This document shows, piece by piece, positions 30,496 through 38,383 of a stretch of 64,000 nucleotides of DNA (its first letter is position 1; every line of letters starts with the position of its first letter). A program made the position numbers and the translations under genes. The DNA is from Pseudonocardia sp. DSM 110487 (GTDB lineage: Bacteria > Actinomycetota > Actinomycetes > Mycobacteriales > Pseudonocardiaceae). The notes under the pieces were generated by a model. That model did no database searches, was not told where the DNA came from, and was given only the letters and a program-made list of their open reading frames with translations. The stretch is taken from positions 496,001 to 560,000 of the forward strand of contig NZ_CP080521.1 in NCBI RefSeq assembly GCF_019468565.1, given 5' to 3'.

Positions 30496-31014
30496 GTGGA
30501 CGACGCCAGCGAGCGGGAGTTCGCCGAGTACTTCCGCGCGCGCCGCGAGGCCGTGCGCCGCACCGCCTTCCTGCTGTGCGGTGACTGGCACCGCGCCGAC
30601 GACCACGCCCAGGCCGCGTTCGTCGCGCTGCACCGCCACTGGCGCCGCATCCGGGACCGAGACGCCCTCGACGCGTGGGTGCGCCGCACGCTCGTGCGCT
30701 CCGTCGTCGACGAGTCACGGCGGCCGTGGCGCCGGGAACGCGCGACGGCGGAACCGCCGCCCGAGACCGTCGGCGTGCCGTCGGCGTCGGAGGCGGTGAC
30801 CACGCGGCACGTGCTCGTCGACGGGCTGCGGGCCGTGCCGCCGCGCCAGCGCGCCGTGCTCGTCCTGCGGTACCTGGACGGGCTGGACGTCGCGGGCACG
30901 GCCGCGGCGCTGGGCTGCAGCGAAGGCACCGTGAAGAGCCAGACCGCGCACGGGCTGACCGCGCTGCGCGCCGTGCTCGGCGACGCGCTCGACGACCTGC
31001 GACCAGCCGGATGA
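30496..31014 (+). CDS. ECF RNA polymerase sigma factor (SigE-like, actinobacterial 170-aa type)
   Basis: 172 residues. Region 2 has FRARREAVRRTAFLLCGDWHRADDHAQAAFVALHRHW; region 4 has LRAVPPRQRAVLVLRYLDGLDVAGTAAALGCSEGTVKSQTAHGL with the HTH near 140. GTG 30496 follows AGGAAGGGGG. It is followed 13 bases later by a single-pass membrane protein, the usual place for an anti-sigma factor. Confidence 0.88.
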   Translation: MDDASEREFAEYFRARREAVRRTAFLLCGDWHRADDHAQAAFVALHRHWRRIRDRDALDAWVRRTLVRSVVDESRRPWRRERATAEPPPETVGVPSASEAVTTRHVLVDGLRAVPPRQRAVLVLRYLDGLDVAGTAAALGCSEGTVKSQTAHGLTALRAVLGDALDDLRPAG

Positions 31015-31027
31015 GGAGGTGGGGGAC

Positions 31028-31750
31028 ATGACGGACGACGAGAGGCTCGGGGCGCTGTTCAACGCCGCCGCCTCCGACTCGGCCGCGCCGCCGCCCGGGT
31101 TCGACCACGAGGTGGTCGTGCGGGCATCGCGGCGGATCACCGCCCGCCGCCGGGCGGCGTTCACCGTCGGAGGGCTCGCGCTGTTCGCTGTCGTCGGCAT
31201 CGGCGGGGCCGTTGTGCTGCCCGGGGGCGGAGGAGACGAGGCGACGGTCGCCGCGCCGATGCTCGCGCAGGAGGCCCCGCCCGCGGATTCGCGAGCACAG
31301 CGGCAGGCGCCCCCGCCCGCGGCCGCGGAGGGTGCACCGGGCGCGGCGCCGGATCTCGCCCCAGGGGCGGCAGCCGTCGGGGGGCCGCCGCCCCTCGGGC
31401 CGGGCACCACCGAGTGCGCTGATCGGCAGGACCCGGCGGTGCGCGGGCTGGTGGAGGAGTTCCTCCCCGAGGTGATCGGTGCGCCGGAGGCCGCGATCAC
31501 GATGGAGTGCCGGCCCCGTGGCGAGCGGGGCGTCAACCTCGAGGTACGGGACGGAGCCGCGGCAGGCCTGCTGACCGTGCAGTACCTGCCGCCCGGCACC
31601 GCGGCCCGAGTCCCAGAGGGCGGGGTATCGGCTCCGACGGCATCCGGTGGCACCGTCGTCGTCGCCACCCGCGGGGACGGCCCGGACGCACCGGCCCCGT
31701 TCGCGGACCGCCTCGACACCCTGGTCGCCCAGCTCGCACCCCGTCTCTGA
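31028..31750 (+). CDS. Single-pass membrane protein, putative partner of the ECF sigma factor
   Basis: 240 residues: a cytoplasmic N-terminal 45 residues (DERLGALFNAAASDSAAPPPGFDHEVV), one membrane segment near 46-68, then an external Ala/Pro-rich linker and a C-terminal domain (about 130-240) without known signature. ATG 31028 has AGGAGGT seven bases upstream. The N-terminus is similar to the short sigma-binding tails of actinobacterial anti-sigma factors but lacks the zinc HxxxCxxC motif. Role inferred from position only. Confidence 0.65.
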   Translation: MTDDERLGALFNAAASDSAAPPPGFDHEVVVRASRRITARRRAAFTVGGLALFAVVGIGGAVVLPGGGGDEATVAAPMLAQEAPPADSRAQRQAPPPAAAEGAPGAAPDLAPGAAAVGGPPPLGPGTTECADRQDPAVRGLVEEFLPEVIGAPEAAITMECRPRGERGVNLEVRDGAAAGLLTVQYLPPGTAARVPEGGVSAPTASGGTVVVATRGDGPDAPAPFADRLDTLVAQLAPRL

Positions 31751-31770
31751 CCCACCGGGAGGATGGGAAC

Positions 31771-32343
31771 GTGGGTACGACCAAGGGTGAGCGGCGGCGG
31801 CAGGAGCTGGTGACGGCCGCTGCCGCCCTGCTGCGCTCGGGCGGGTTCGACGCCGTGCGCCACCGGGCCGTCGCCGAGCGGGCCGGGCTGCCGCTGGCGT
31901 CCACCACCTACTACTTCTCCTCGCTGGAGGAACTGGTCACCGCGGCCGTCGAGCGCACGAGCCTCGACGAGCTCGCCGAGGTCCGCGAGCAGCTCGACGC
32001 ATTGCCCGACGGCGAGCTCGGCACGGACGAGCTGGTGGAGCTGATCCTCGACCACCTGATCGGCCGGGAGTCGCGTGAGCGCGGCCTCGAAGCGGCGCTG
32101 CTCCGGTTCGAGCGGCTGGTCGGCGCCGGCCGGCGGCCGTACCTGGCCCCGTTGATGCGCAGGATGCGCACCGAGTTCGAGTCGCTGCTCGCCCAGATCC
32201 TCGCCCGCTCCGGCCGATCGCTCGACCCGATGGCCGTCCGCGACCTCGTCGCGCTAGTGGACGGGGCTCTGGTGAGCGCGCTCATAGAGGCCGACCCCGA
32301 CCCCCGCGCGGTGGGCCGCGAACTCCTCCTCCGCACCCTCTGA
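31771..32343 (+). CDS. TetR family transcriptional regulator
   Basis: 190 residues. The N-terminal HTH has RQELVTAAAALLRSGGFDAVRHRAVAERAGLPLASTTYYFSS, the TetR signature, with SLEELVTAAVER following. The ligand domain (80-190) is unassigned. GTG 31771 follows GGGAGGA by eight bases. It lies 20 bases after the membrane protein gene and may be transcribed with the sigma operon. No clear palindromic operator was seen upstream. Confidence 0.82.
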   Translation: MGTTKGERRRQELVTAAAALLRSGGFDAVRHRAVAERAGLPLASTTYYFSSLEELVTAAVERTSLDELAEVREQLDALPDGELGTDELVELILDHLIGRESRERGLEAALLRFERLVGAGRRPYLAPLMRRMRTEFESLLAQILARSGRSLDPMAVRDLVALVDGALVSALIEADPDPRAVGRELLLRTL

Positions 32344-32368
32344 GCGGGGGAGTGGAACGACCCCGCCC

Positions 32369-32422
32369 GCGAGTCGCGTTTTGAGTGCACGCGAGTCGCG
32401 GTGTGAGTGTGTCTGAGTCGGG
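32369..32422. repeat. 22-bp-period GCGAGTCGCG repeat cluster, locus 1
   Basis: GCGAGTCGCG begins at 32369 and again at 32391, and a degenerate GAGTCGGG follows at the same phase, giving a 22-base period. The same unit, with the same period, occurs as an inverted pair at 52205-52352. Here it fills the space between the TetR gene and the purB promoter. Confidence 0.7.
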
Positions 32423-32425
32423 CCG

Positions 32426-32431
32426 TAAGCT
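32426..32431 (+). promoter_or_regulatory. -10 box of purB (leaderless)
   Basis: TAAGCT eight bases before the GTG at 32440 with no ribosome binding site. Confidence 0.5.
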
Positions 32432-32439
32432 GCCGGAAC

Positions 32440-33855
32440 GTGATTCCCAACGTGCTGGCCGCCCGCTACGCGAGCCCGGAGCTGGTCCGGATCTGGTCAC
32501 CCGAGTACAAGATCGTTCTGGAGCGGCGGCTCTGGCTCGCGGTGCTCGAGGCCCAGCGCGCGCTCGGCGTGGACGTCCCGGACGGGGTGCTCGAGGACTA
32601 CGAGCGGGTCGTCGACCACGTGGACCTGGAGTCGATCGCCGCACGGGAGCGGGTCACCCGCCACGACGTCAAGGCGCGGATCGAGGAGTTCAACGCGCTC
32701 GCCGGCCACGAGCACGTGCACAAGGGCCTCACAAGCCGGGACCTCACCGAGAACGTCGAGCAGCTGCAGGTGCGGCTCTCGCTGGAGCACGTCCGCGACC
32801 GCACCGTCGCGGTCCTCGCCCGGCTGGCCCGCCGCGCGGGCGAGTACGCCGAGCTGGTGATGGCCGGGCGATCGCACAACGTCGCGGCCCAGGCCACCAC
32901 GCTGGGGAAGCGGTTCGCCTCTGCCGCGGACGAGCTGCTCGTGGCGTACGCGCGTCTGGAGGACCTGCGGGCCCGCTACCCGTTGCGCGGGATCAAGGGC
33001 CCGGTCGGCACCGCGCAGGACATGCTCGACCTCCTCGGCGGCGCCGACACGCTCGCGGAGCTGGAGCGGCGGGTGGCCGAGCACCTCGGGTTCTCGGCGG
33101 TGCTGACGAGCGTCGGGCAGGTCTACCCACGCTCGCTCGACTTCGACGTGGTGAGCGCGCTCGTCCAGCTGGCCGCGGCGCCGTCGTCGCTGGCCACCAC
33201 GATCCGGCTGATGGCGGGCGCGGAGCTCGCCACGGAGGGCTTCCAGCCGGGTCAGGTCGGGTCGTCGGCGATGCCGCACAAGATGAACTCCCGCTCGGCG
33301 GAGCGGATCAACGGCATGCTCGTGCTGCTGCGCGGATACGCGGGGATGGCCTCCGAGCTCGCGGGCGCGCAGTGGAACGAGGGCGACGTCTCCGACTCCG
33401 TGGTGCGCCGGGTGGCGCTGCCCGACGCGTTCTTCGCCCTCGACGGCCTCTTCGAGACCACCCTGACCGTCCTCGACGAGTTCGGCGCCTACCCGGCCGT
33501 CGTCGCGCGCGAGCTGGACCGGTACCTGCCCTTCCTCGCCACCACGGCGGTGCTGATGGCAGCGGTCCGGGCCGGGGTCGGTCGGGAGACCGCCCACGAG
33601 GTGATCAAGCAGCACGCCGTGGGCGTCGCACTCGCGATGCGGGAGAAAGGTCAGCCGGACAACGACCTCGTCGCGCGGCTGGCGGGCGACGAGCGGCTCG
33701 GGCTGCCGGCAGGTGCGCTCGACGGCCTGCTCGCCGACCCGTTGCGGTTCACCGGCGCCGCCACCGCGCAAGTGGCCACCGTCATCGAGCGCGTGCGGGA
33801 CGTCGTCGACGCCCACACCGATGCCGCCGCCTACACCCCCGGAGCGATCCTGTGA
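32440..33855 (+). CDS. purB: Adenylosuccinate lyase
   Basis: 471 residues. Visible: HEHVHKGLTSRDLTENV near 92, GRSHNVAAQATTLGKRF near 146, and the fumarase/ASL signature GSSAMPHKMNSRSAERI near 277, whose loop carries the catalytic Ser. It acts twice in purine synthesis, on SAICAR and on adenylosuccinate. The GTG at 32440 starts the conserved VIPNVLAARYASPEL; an ATG at 32407 would overlap the repeat and promoter. It overlaps purC by GTGA. Confidence 0.93.
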   Translation: MIPNVLAARYASPELVRIWSPEYKIVLERRLWLAVLEAQRALGVDVPDGVLEDYERVVDHVDLESIAARERVTRHDVKARIEEFNALAGHEHVHKGLTSRDLTENVEQLQVRLSLEHVRDRTVAVLARLARRAGEYAELVMAGRSHNVAAQATTLGKRFASAADELLVAYARLEDLRARYPLRGIKGPVGTAQDMLDLLGGADTLAELERRVAEHLGFSAVLTSVGQVYPRSLDFDVVSALVQLAAAPSSLATTIRLMAGAELATEGFQPGQVGSSAMPHKMNSRSAERINGMLVLLRGYAGMASELAGAQWNEGDVSDSVVRRVALPDAFFALDGLFETTLTVLDEFGAYPAVVARELDRYLPFLATTAVLMAAVRAGVGRETAHEVIKQHAVGVALAMREKGQPDNDLVARLAGDERLGLPAGALDGLLADPLRFTGAATAQVATVIERVRDVVDAHTDAAAYTPGAIL

Positions 33856-34682
33856 AGCTGCTGCACTCGGGCAAGGTCCGCGACCTCTACCTCGACGGCG
33901 ACGACCTGATCATGGTCGCGTCCGATCGCGTGTCGATCTACGACGTGGTGCTGCCGACCGCCATCCCGGACAAGGGCGTCGTGCTCACGCAGCTGTCGCT
34001 GTGGTGGTTCGACCGGCTGGCCGACATCGTGCCGCACCACGTGATCTCCGGGGCTGACGTCCCGGCCGAGTTCGCCGGGCGTGCGGTGCGGTGCCGGCGC
34101 CTCGAGATGCTGCCCGTCGAGTGCATCGCCCGCGGCTACCTCGCGGGGCTCGGGCTGGAGGAGTACCGCAAGCAGGGCACGGTGTCCGGCGTCGCGCTCC
34201 CCGACGGGCTCGTGGAGGGCTCGAAGCTGCCGGAGCCGATCTTCACGCCCACCACGAAGGCCGCGGTCGGGCAGCACGACGAGTTCATGACGTTCGACGA
34301 TGTCGCCGGCGTCGTGGGCGCGGATACCGCCGCCCGGCTGCGTGAGCTGACCCTTGCCGTCTACACCCGCGGCGCGGAGACCGCCGCGGCCAGCGGGATC
34401 ATCGTGGCCGACACCAAGCTCGAGTTCGGCGTCGGCGCGGACGGCGAGATCGTGCTCGCCGACGAGGTGCTCACGCCCGACTCGTCGCGGTTCTGGCCTG
34501 CCGATGAGTGGGAGCCGGGCCGCCCGCAGTTCGCGTTCGACAAGCAGTTCCTGCGCGAGTGGTCGCAGGGCCTGGACTGGGACCGCACCCCGCCCGGCCC
34601 CGAGATCCCCGCCGACGTCGTGGCCGCCACCCGGGCCCGGTACGTGGAGGCCTACGAGCGGATCACCGGTCGCGACTGGTGA
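33852..34682 (+). CDS. purC: SAICAR synthetase
   Basis: 276 residues: LLHSGKVRDLY at the N-terminus (nucleotide loop), ASDRVSIYDVVLPTAIPDKG near 23, VECIARGYLAG near 91, IIVADTKLEFG near 180 and VLTPDSSRFWP near 207. It ligates aspartate to CAIR. GTG 33852 overlaps the purB stop, with GGAGCG upstream, so the two are translationally coupled. Confidence 0.94.
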   Translation: MKLLHSGKVRDLYLDGDDLIMVASDRVSIYDVVLPTAIPDKGVVLTQLSLWWFDRLADIVPHHVISGADVPAEFAGRAVRCRRLEMLPVECIARGYLAGLGLEEYRKQGTVSGVALPDGLVEGSKLPEPIFTPTTKAAVGQHDEFMTFDDVAGVVGADTAARLRELTLAVYTRGAETAAASGIIVADTKLEFGVGADGEIVLADEVLTPDSSRFWPADEWEPGRPQFAFDKQFLREWSQGLDWDRTPPGPEIPADVVAATRARYVEAYERITGRDW

Positions 34683-34755
34683 TGGGCAACCACTCACCAT
34701 CCACCCCTCACGGCCTGGTCAACCGCTGTTCATACCCGCATGCGTCCATAGCGGT

Positions 34756-35502
34756 GTGGCCGAATCCCACCTGGTCGTCTCCCTCTCGGGCCTGACCCAC
34801 GACGTCCCCGAGGCGCTCGACCGAGCTGTCGCGTTCACCGCTGAGCTCCGGGCGCGCGGCGTCCCGGTCTCGCAGCTCTTCCGCCCGGCAGGCGTCCCGG
34901 CCGGCTCCGCGCTCGCGCAGTGGATCCGCGAGCGCCGGGCTGCGGGCGACGCGCTCGTGCTCCACGGCTACGACCACACGACCGACCCGATGCCGCAGCC
35001 GCGGGTGGGCAGGCGTGCCGAGTTCGCCGCGCTCCCGCGGCACGAGGCCGGCCTGCGGCTGACGGCGGCGCGCAGGGCACTCACGGTGCTGGAGCTGCGG
35101 ACGGACCTGTTCGTCCCGCCCCGCTGGCTCGCCTCACCCGGCACCGTCGACGCGCTGCGCGACCAGGGCTTCGCCGTGCTCGCCGACGAGCACGGCGTGC
35201 GCTTCCTCCGCGAGCCGGGAGCGCCGCTGTTGCGCTCGCGCGTGCTCGGCTTCCGCGTGTCCGGCGAGCGCCACCCCGTTGCCGACGACCGGCGCGCCGC
35301 GGAGGCGTGGCGCTGCCGGGTGCTGGCCGCCGAGGTCACCCGCACGGTGCGCCGTGGCGGTCTCGTGCGGATCAACGTGCGGGCGAAGGATCTCAAGCGC
35401 TCGCCGCGTCGCGCCGCTGTGCTGGCGGCGGTGGATGCCGCGCTCGAGCTCGGCGCGACCCCGGCGACCTACCACCCCACCGCCGTCGCCTCGGCAGCCT
35501 GA
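34756..35502 (+). CDS. DUF2334 / polysaccharide deacetylase-like protein
   Basis: 248 residues with a NodB-like partial barrel: HLVVSLSGLTHDVPEALDRAV at the N-terminus, VLHGYDHTTDPMP near 70 with the metal-site His-Asp-His pattern, FVPPRWLASPGTVDALRDQGF near 115, and a C-terminal Arg/Ala-rich helix. DUF2334 proteins are predicted deacetylases acting on envelope polysaccharides; there is no signal peptide. GTG 34756 is used. It lies 73 bases after purC and is convergent with the MBL gene. Confidence 0.72.
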   Translation: MAESHLVVSLSGLTHDVPEALDRAVAFTAELRARGVPVSQLFRPAGVPAGSALAQWIRERRAAGDALVLHGYDHTTDPMPQPRVGRRAEFAALPRHEAGLRLTAARRALTVLELRTDLFVPPRWLASPGTVDALRDQGFAVLADEHGVRFLREPGAPLLRSRVLGFRVSGERHPVADDRRAAEAWRCRVLAAEVTRTVRRGGLVRINVRAKDLKRSPRRAAVLAAVDAALELGATPATYHPTAVASAA

Positions 35503-35546
35503 CCACCGGAGATCCGGGGCGCCTCCGCTGCTCGACCAGCGGGTGG

Positions 35547-36179
35547 CTAGAGGGTGGTGGCCTGTTCGCGGTCCAGGACCTTGATCGCCGTCTTCTCCGG
35601 GCCGAGCCGCTCGAACATCCCGTAATGCATCGCCGGGCGGGAGAGCACGGCCTCGTGGATCGGGACGGCCGTGCGCGGTGCGACGGCGCGCAGGTAGTCG
35701 ACGGCCTCCGAGACCTTGAGCCACGGCGCGCCCGTGGGCAGGAACAGCACGTCGACGGGGGCGGGTGGCGGCGTGTACGAGTCGCCGGGATGCAGGTGGG
35801 TGCCGTCCACCAGGTAGGCGTTGTTCGGGACGACCGGGATGTCGGGGTGGATGACGGCGTGCTGCCCGCCGAGCACCTCGACGCGGGCACCTGCGATCTC
35901 CAGCACCGCCCCCGGTGCGGTGACCTCGTGCGGGACGTCCCCGAGCTGTTCGGCGGTGCCGGCGTCGACGATCAGCCGGGCGTCGGGGTTGGCATCCAGC
36001 AGCGGGCGGATGCGGTCGGCGTCGAGGTGGTCGAAGTGCTGGTGGGTGACGAGCACCGCGTCGAGCCCGCGCACCGACTCGAACCCGGCCGAGAACGACC
36101 CCGGGTCGAGGAGCAGCCGTGCGGCGCCCGTGTCCAGCAGGAGGCACGAGTGGCCGAAGTGGGTGATCTGCACGAACAC
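35547..36179 (-). CDS. Metallo-beta-lactamase fold hydrolase (UlaG-like)
   Basis: 210 residues. It starts VQITHFGHSCLLLDTGAARLLLDPG and carries the zinc motif VTHQHFDHLDADR near 46, then GGQHAVIHPDIP near 103 and a C-terminal IHEAVLSRPAMHYGMFERL. This is the short UlaG/YycJ-like class with unknown substrate. Start is a GTG at 36179; another GTG two codons later is possible. Monocistronic, divergent from purS. Confidence 0.83.
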   Translation of the reverse strand: MFVQITHFGHSCLLLDTGAARLLLDPGSFSAGFESVRGLDAVLVTHQHFDHLDADRIRPLLDANPDARLIVDAGTAEQLGDVPHEVTAPGAVLEIAGARVEVLGGQHAVIHPDIPVVPNNAYLVDGTHLHPGDSYTPPPAPVDVLFLPTGAPWLKVSEAVDYLRAVAPRTAVPIHEAVLSRPAMHYGMFERLGPEKTAIKVLDREQATTL

Positions 36180-36254
36180 CCACTCTGCCACTGTCGGGGA
36201 CTGGGTAGGAGGGCCGTCACGGCTGGTCGTGGCGACGCCGTGGGAGCCCGCCCG

Positions 36255-36260
36255 TAGGCT
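36255..36260 (+). promoter_or_regulatory. -10 box of purS (leaderless)
   Basis: TAGGCT six bases before the purS GTG; no ribosome binding site. Confidence 0.5.
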
Positions 36261-36266
36261 TGGGGC

Positions 36267-36500
36267 GTGGCGAAGGTCGTGGTGGATGTGATGCCGAAGC
36301 CGGAGATCCTCGACCCGCAGGGGCAGGCGGTGGCGGGGGCGCTCACGCGGCTCGGTGTCGCAGGCGTCGCGGACGTGCGGCAGGGCAAGCACTTCGTGCT
36401 CGAGGTCGACGACTCCGTGGACGACGAGACCCTGGAGCGGGTCGCGGCCACGCTGCTGGCCAACCCGGTGATCGAGGACTGGGTGGTGACGCGCTCATGA
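36267..36500 (+). CDS. purS: FGAM synthase subunit PurS
   Basis: 77 residues, typical PurS: MPKPEILDPQGQAVAGAL, VRQGKHFVLEVD and NPVIEDWVV. It bridges PurQ and PurL in the three-part FGAM synthase and helps channel ammonia. Its stop overlaps purQ (ATGA). Confidence 0.93.
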   Translation: MAKVVVDVMPKPEILDPQGQAVAGALTRLGVAGVADVRQGKHFVLEVDDSVDDETLERVAATLLANPVIEDWVVTRS

Positions 36501-37183
36501 CTACTGGCATGAGGATCGGCGTCATCACGTTCCCCGGCACGCTCGACGACGTCGACGCCGTCAGGGCGGTGCGGTACGCGGGCGCCGATCCCGTGGCCCT
36601 GTGGCACGCCGACCACGACCTCAAGGGCGTGGACGCGATCATCGTTCCCGGCGGGTTCTCCTACGGCGACTACCTGCGTGCGGGCGCCATCGCGAGCATC
36701 GCCCCGATCATGACCGAGGTCGTGGCGGCCGCCGGGCGCCGCACACCCGTGCTCGGCATCTGCAACGGGTTCCAGATCCTCTGCGAGGCGGGATTGCTGC
36801 CGGGCGCGCTCGTGCGCAACGCCGGGCTGCACTTCGTCTGCCGGGACCAGCGGCTGCGCGTCGAGTCCACGGCCACAGCGTGGACGGGCGGGCTCACCGT
36901 CGGGCAGGAGCTGCTCGTGCCGATCAAGTCGGGGGAGGGCCGGTTCGTCGCCGACGCCGCCACCGTCGCGGAGCTGGAAGCGGAGAACAGGGTGGTGTTC
37001 CGGTACGCAGGCGGGAACCCGAACGGGGCCCTCGCCGACATCGCGGGCATCGCGTCCCGCGACGGGCGCGTGGTCGGGCTGATGCCCCACCCCGAGCACG
37101 CCATCGACTCCCTCACCGGCCCGTCGGCCGACGGGCTCGGCCTGTTCACGTCGGTGCTGCATGCCGCGGTGTCGGCCGCCTGA
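36497..37183 (+). CDS. purQ: FGAM synthase glutaminase subunit PurQ
   Basis: 228 residues, a class I glutamine amidotransferase: FPGTLDDVDAVRAVRYAG, VPGGFSYGDYLRAGAIAS, the nucleophile Cys in LGICNGFQIL near 96, and LMPHPEHA near 207 with the catalytic His and Glu. It supplies ammonia to PurL. Coupled to purS; followed 24 bases later by the phosphatase-kinase operon. Confidence 0.94.
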   Translation: MTTGMRIGVITFPGTLDDVDAVRAVRYAGADPVALWHADHDLKGVDAIIVPGGFSYGDYLRAGAIASIAPIMTEVVAAAGRRTPVLGICNGFQILCEAGLLPGALVRNAGLHFVCRDQRLRVESTATAWTGGLTVGQELLVPIKSGEGRFVADAATVAELEAENRVVFRYAGGNPNGALADIAGIASRDGRVVGLMPHPEHAIDSLTGPSADGLGLFTSVLHAAVSAA

Positions 37184-37207
37184 ACGGCGTCCGCTCCGGC
37201 TGCGCAG

Positions 37208-38383
37208 ATGACCAGATCCGTCCCCGCCTCCCCGCGCCGTGTGCTGCTGGTCGAGGACGACCCGGGTGATGTGTTCCTGGTGCGGGAGCTGCTCGCGGAG
37301 GCGGATCCGGCGCTGACGGTCGTCGTGGTCCACTCCGTGGCCGAGGCCGTGGCGAGCGACCTGCTGCGGCGGGTGGACTGCGTGCTGCTCGACCTGCACC
37401 TCCCGGGCGCGCAGGGCCTCGAAGGGCTGCGCCGGGTCCTGCAAGCCCACGGCGGCGCCGCCGTGTGCGTGCTCACCGGGGTTGACGACGAACACCTCGG
37501 GGTGGCGGCGGTCGCGGCCGGAGCCCAGGACTACCTGGTCAAGGGCAAGGTGGACGGGCAGGTCCTGATCCGGGCGGTGCGCTACGCGGTGGAGCGGCGC
37601 AGGGCGGAGACCAGCCTGCTGCGGCTGCGGGAGGAGCAGCTGGCGGCGGCCGAGTCGGCGCGGCTGGAACGCGGGCTGCTGCCGTCGCCGCTGCTCGCGG
37701 GGAGCTCGGTGCGCGCCCGGTCGTTCTACCAGGCGGGCCGCACGCGCTCGCTGATCGGCGGGGACTTCTTCGACGCCGTGCTCGGTCCGACCGGCACCGT
37801 GCACGCGATCGTCGGCGACGTCTGCGGTCACGGTCCGGACGAGGCGGCGCTCGGCGCGCTGCTGCGGGTCTCGTGGCGCGCGCTCGTACTGGCGGGCCTC
37901 GATGAGGCCCAGCTGCTGCCGAAGCTGCAGCAGGTGCTGGTGAGCGAGCGACACGACCCGGCACTGTTCACCACCGTGTGCACGATCGCGATCCGGTCGG
38001 TGGCCGGCGGCCGCGGCGAGATGGTGGTGCGCCTGGCGGGGCACCCGCCGCCCGCGTTCCTGCGGCCGCGGCTGCGCAGGCTCGAGCCGCCCGTCGGAGT
38101 TCCGCTCGGCGTGCTCCCGGACGCCACGTGGGACGAGCTCACGGTGCCGCTCGACACCGGGTGGGCACTGCTCGCCTACACCGACGGTCTGATCGAGGGC
38201 CGCGGCCACGAACCCGGCGAACCCCTGTGGGAGGAGGGGCTGCACGCGATGCTGGAAGGGGAGCGGGCGACCGACCTCGAGCTGTTGCCCGCGCGTCTCG
38301 TCGAGCGGGCGCAGGAGCTGAACGGGGGTCCGCTCGCCGACGACGTCGCGATCCTCATCCTGTTCGAGGGCCAGAACCCGTGA
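37208..38383 (+). CDS. Response regulator receiver-PP2C (SpoIIE-type) phosphatase
   Basis: 391 residues: receiver domain 10-130 (VLLVEDDPGDVF; phospho-Asp in CVLLDLHLPG near residue 62; Lys in YLVKGK), a helical linker (RRRAETSLLRLREEQLAAAES), and a SpoIIE/PP2C domain (150-385) with IGGDFFDAV, AIVGDVCGHGPDEAAL and ADDVAIL supplying the metal Asp residues. It probably dephosphorylates an anti-sigma-factor antagonist or similar phosphoprotein on phosphorylation of its receiver. Its stop overlaps the histidine kinase start (GTGA). Confidence 0.88.
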   Translation: MTRSVPASPRRVLLVEDDPGDVFLVRELLAEADPALTVVVVHSVAEAVASDLLRRVDCVLLDLHLPGAQGLEGLRRVLQAHGGAAVCVLTGVDDEHLGVAAVAAGAQDYLVKGKVDGQVLIRAVRYAVERRRAETSLLRLREEQLAAAESARLERGLLPSPLLAGSSVRARSFYQAGRTRSLIGGDFFDAVLGPTGTVHAIVGDVCGHGPDEAALGALLRVSWRALVLAGLDEAQLLPKLQQVLVSERHDPALFTTVCTIAIRSVAGGRGEMVVRLAGHPPPAFLRPRLRRLEPPVGVPLGVLPDATWDELTVPLDTGWALLAYTDGLIEGRGHEPGEPLWEEGLHAMLEGERATDLELLPARLVERAQELNGGPLADDVAILILFEGQNP